From Ewingella sp. CoE-038-23 (lineage in GTDB: Bacteria > Pseudomonadota > Gammaproteobacteria > Enterobacterales > Enterobacteriaceae), in NCBI RefSeq assembly GCF_040419245.1, contig NZ_JAZHOH010000001.1, positions 1,240,001 through 1,304,000 of the forward strand: 64,000 nucleotides of DNA. Reading direction: 5' to 3'. The notes under the pieces are model-generated. The model was not told the DNA's origin. It saw only the letters and a program-made list of their open reading frames with translations, and ran no database searches. Below are positions 62,391 through 64,000 of this stretch, piece by piece. The stretch's first letter is position 1; each line of letters opens with the position of its first letter. The position numbers and the translations under genes were made by a program.

Positions 62391-63290
62391 TCAACTAATA
62401 GGTTTGCCGCCTGTTACCCCTATCACTTCGCCAGTAATGTAACTCGACTCCTGCGAGGCAAGGAAAACGTAGCTTGAGGCCAGTTCGGCGGGCTGCCCGG
62501 CGCGTTTAAGTGGGGTGTCTGAGCCAAAGTCGGGAATGTTCTCCTGAAGCTGTCCGCCGCTGACTTGCAGCACTGACCAGATTGGGCCGGGAGCAACGAC
62601 GTTGACGCGGATACCTTTCTCGGCGACCTGCTTCGCCAAGCCTTGGCTGTAAGTGATGATGGCGCCTTTAGTCGACGCGTAGTCGAGCAGGAACTCACTC
62701 GGCTGATAGGCCTGAATTGACGACGTGGTGATGATCGTCGAGCCAGCGGGCAGGTGCGGGATAGCCGCTTTGGTTATCCAGAACATGGCGAAAACGTTGG
62801 TTTCGAAGGTCTTTCTGAACTGCTCGGTGGTTAATTCCGTCACGTCAGTGACCGCCACCTGCTTGCCCGCGACCAGTGCTAACACATCTAAACCGCCCAG
62901 CTCGGAACGGGCTTTCTCCACCAGACGTTTACAGAAATCTTCATTGCTGATATCGCCCGGGATCAGCACGGCTTTACGGCCAGCCTCAATAATGTATTTC
63001 GCCACCTCTTCGGCATCCACCTGCTCTTCGGGCAGATAGGAGAGGGCGACGTCGGCCCCTTCACGGGCATAGGCAATGGCGGCGGCGCGGCCAATGCCGG
63101 AGTCGGCACCGGTGACCAAGGCTTTACGCCCTTCAAGTCGCCCTGAGCCACGATAAGTCTCTTCGCCATGATCGGGTTTTGGCTGCATTTTGGCATCAAG
63201 CCCTGGCGCGGGTTGCTTCTGCTTAGGGAAGCCATCGCTGCTGTACTGCGTCACAGGGTTTTGCATGGTGTATTGATCGCGCTTACTCAT
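62391..63290 (-). CDS. Short-chain dehydrogenase, YghA / general-stress-protein-39 type
   Basis: A 299-residue NAD(P)-dependent SDR oxidoreductase of the extended-N-terminus YghA type (E. coli YghA 294). After a Pro/Gln-rich leader ([20 protein letters not shown]), the cofactor motif [10 protein letters not shown] is near 60-69. The catalytic residues are Ser in [11 protein letters not shown] near 190, and Tyr and Lys in YASTKGA near 204-208. The ending [12 protein letters not shown] is typical. The start is the ATG at 63290; the ORF extension upstream is not homologous. Physiological substrate unknown. It is divergent from a lipoprotein hydrolase and converges on repeat copy C. Confidence 0.92.
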   Translation of the reverse strand: MSKRDQYTMQNPVTQYSSDGFPKQKQPAPGLDAKMQPKPDHGEETYRGSGRLEGRKALVTGADSGIGRAAAIAYAREGADVALSYLPEEQVDAEEVAKYIIEAGRKAVLIPGDISNEDFCKRLVEKARSELGGLDVLALVAGKQVAVTDVTELTTEQFRKTFETNVFAMFWITKAAIPHLPAGSTIITTSSIQAYQPSEFLLDYASTKGAIITYSQGLAKQVAEKGIRVNVVAPGPIWSVLQVSGGQLQENIPDFGSDTPLKRAGQPAELASSYVFLASQESSYITGEVIGVTGGKPIS

Positions 63291-63603
63291 ATTCGTCCTC
63301 TCTTCACCGGTTGATGCATTAAACGTGCATGAACCATTAAGGCTAGTTGAGTGAGAGGGGATCACAACGTGGATTCGTCTGATTCAAACCTGAGGTGGGA
63401 TCGACAGTGTAATAACGAAAGAATAGGGGCGAATGTGGCGAATTTACCGCCGGTTACAATGCGGGATCTTTAATCAATGTTTACCACTTGATCCAAAAAT
63501 AACCCTCTCCTTATATAGTTGCGGGGCGTTATCTCTTGCCTCACTCTGCGGCGTAAAACGCCAGCTGAAATCAATGAAAAATAATTGAGGTATAGAGCAG
63601 CTT
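63291..63603. other. Divergent gap between the SDR gene and the hydrolase
   Basis: A 313-bp spacer that must contain both promoters. A GAGG sequence near 63586 may be the ribosome-binding site of the right-hand gene. I see no operator, RNA or small gene that I can support. Confidence 0.45.
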
Positions 63604-64000
63604 ATGGGGCCTTTCTTACCGAATTCCATCCAGCGTTTTTCTCTGACATGGCTTCCCGCCGCGGCGCTTTCTCTGGCGCTGGGCGGCTGTTCAATGGCCA
63701 AGGCCGGGCAGAGCAGCGCCGAACCGCCACTCGACGCGCGGCTTAATGAGCAGGTGGTGATGCTTGCCGCGCATCTTGGCGATCGCACGGTTGAGCTGCA
63801 AACCACTATTTTCAAACCTTCGGGGCCGGGACCTTTCCCGATGGTGGTGCTCAACCACGGTAAAAACCCCGGCAAGGCCCGAGATCAAAAACGCTCGAGA
63901 CATCTGCGAGTGGCGGCAGCTTTGGTGGAGCGCGGCTATGTTGTCGCCATCCCCATGCGCGAAGGCTTTGCGGGTTCAGGAGGGCGCTATCCAGATGATC
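63604..64000 (+). CDS. Lipoprotein alpha/beta hydrolase (dienelactone-hydrolase-like), 5' part
   Basis: A reading frame open from ATG 63604 to the window edge, so only the first 132 residues are seen. The N-terminus is a lipoprotein signal: a hydrophobic core (LTWLPAAALSLALGGC) ends in the lipobox LGGC with the lipidated Cys near residue 29. A hydrolase start follows: TTIFKPSGPGPFPMVVLNHG near 68-87 carries the oxyanion-loop His-Gly. AAALVERGYVVAIPMREGFA near 106 is the second strand of the fold. The nucleophile elbow lies beyond the window. Family is likely; function is not determined. Confidence 0.75.
   Translation, partial: MGPFLPNSIQRFSLTWLPAAALSLALGGCSMAKAGQSSAEPPLDARLNEQVVMLAAHLGDRTVELQTTIFKPSGPGPFPMVVLNHGKNPGKARDQKRSRHLRVAAALVERGYVVAIPMREGFAGSGGRYPDD

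Overview
The window is chromosomal DNA of an enterobacterium. Many proteins read as close relatives of E. coli proteins (GlnHPQ, Dps, OmpX, YbiT, MoeBA, IaaA, GsiABCD, EptB, Tsx, BetTIBA). The backbone order rlmF-ybiO-glnQPH-(dksA-like)-dps-rhtA-ompX ... ybiT-moeBA-iaaA-gsiABCD matches the E. coli b08xx region. The extra genes and the intergenic repeat families suggest the Yersiniaceae side of the order (Rahnella / Ewingella / Rouxiella / Serratia-like). That genus-level guess is inference.

Layout. 0-5.5 kb: end of an unrecognised gene, yjdM, an M3 peptidase, rlmF and a soluble two-PAS chemoreceptor-like protein. 6.2-12.2 kb: ybiO, the glutamine ABC operon with a recognisable sigma-54/NtrC control region, a DksA-like zinc-finger protein and dps. 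12.7-15.6 kb: tam, then a fasciclin-sigK-rskA ECF cassette. 15.7-17.7 kb: rhtA and ompX. 17.7-49 kb, between ompX and ybiT, is accessory compared with E. coli. It holds a molybdopterin oxidoreductase/cytochrome b/DUF5666-like cluster divergent from an OmpR-type two-component system, then eptB with a membrane EEP-family protein and a LysR gene. Next come an isolated leuCD pair, a fluoroacetate-dehalogenase-type hydrolase, betT/betIBA, elaA, a LysR gene with two YdcZ-type transporters, a RES/Xre toxin-antitoxin pair, tsx, a copper/silver cusCBAF operon preceded by a Met/Cys-rich secreted protein, and an ankyrin protein with an F-box-like N-terminus. 49-61.6 kb: ybiT, moeBA, a DeoR-type HTH-only protein, a TsgA-like MFS carrier and iaaA-gsiABCD. 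62.4-64 kb: a YghA-like SDR and the start of a lipoprotein alpha/beta hydrolase.

The most unusual non-coding signal is a family of three ~710-770 bp bipartite elements at 5.5-6.2, 36.1-36.9 and 61.6-62.4 kb. Each has two related but distinct arms in inverted orientation around G/C-run hairpins, and each end carries its own stem-loop. All three fill the gap between convergent genes. The 12-bp core palindromes of the two arms are 337-338 bp apart in all three copies, even though the interiors have gained and lost different segments. The most unusual protein is the F-box-like/ankyrin protein next to ybiT.

Functional themes are nitrogen supply (GlnHPQ, Gsi, IaaA), osmoprotection (Bet), metal and oxidant stress (Cus, Dps, MsrP-like cluster with a CusR/HprR-type operator), envelope modification (EptB, OmpX, Tsx) and molybdenum cofactor synthesis (MoeBA), which would serve the molybdoenzyme in the same window. 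No tRNA, rRNA, CRISPR array, integrase or transposase gene was seen.
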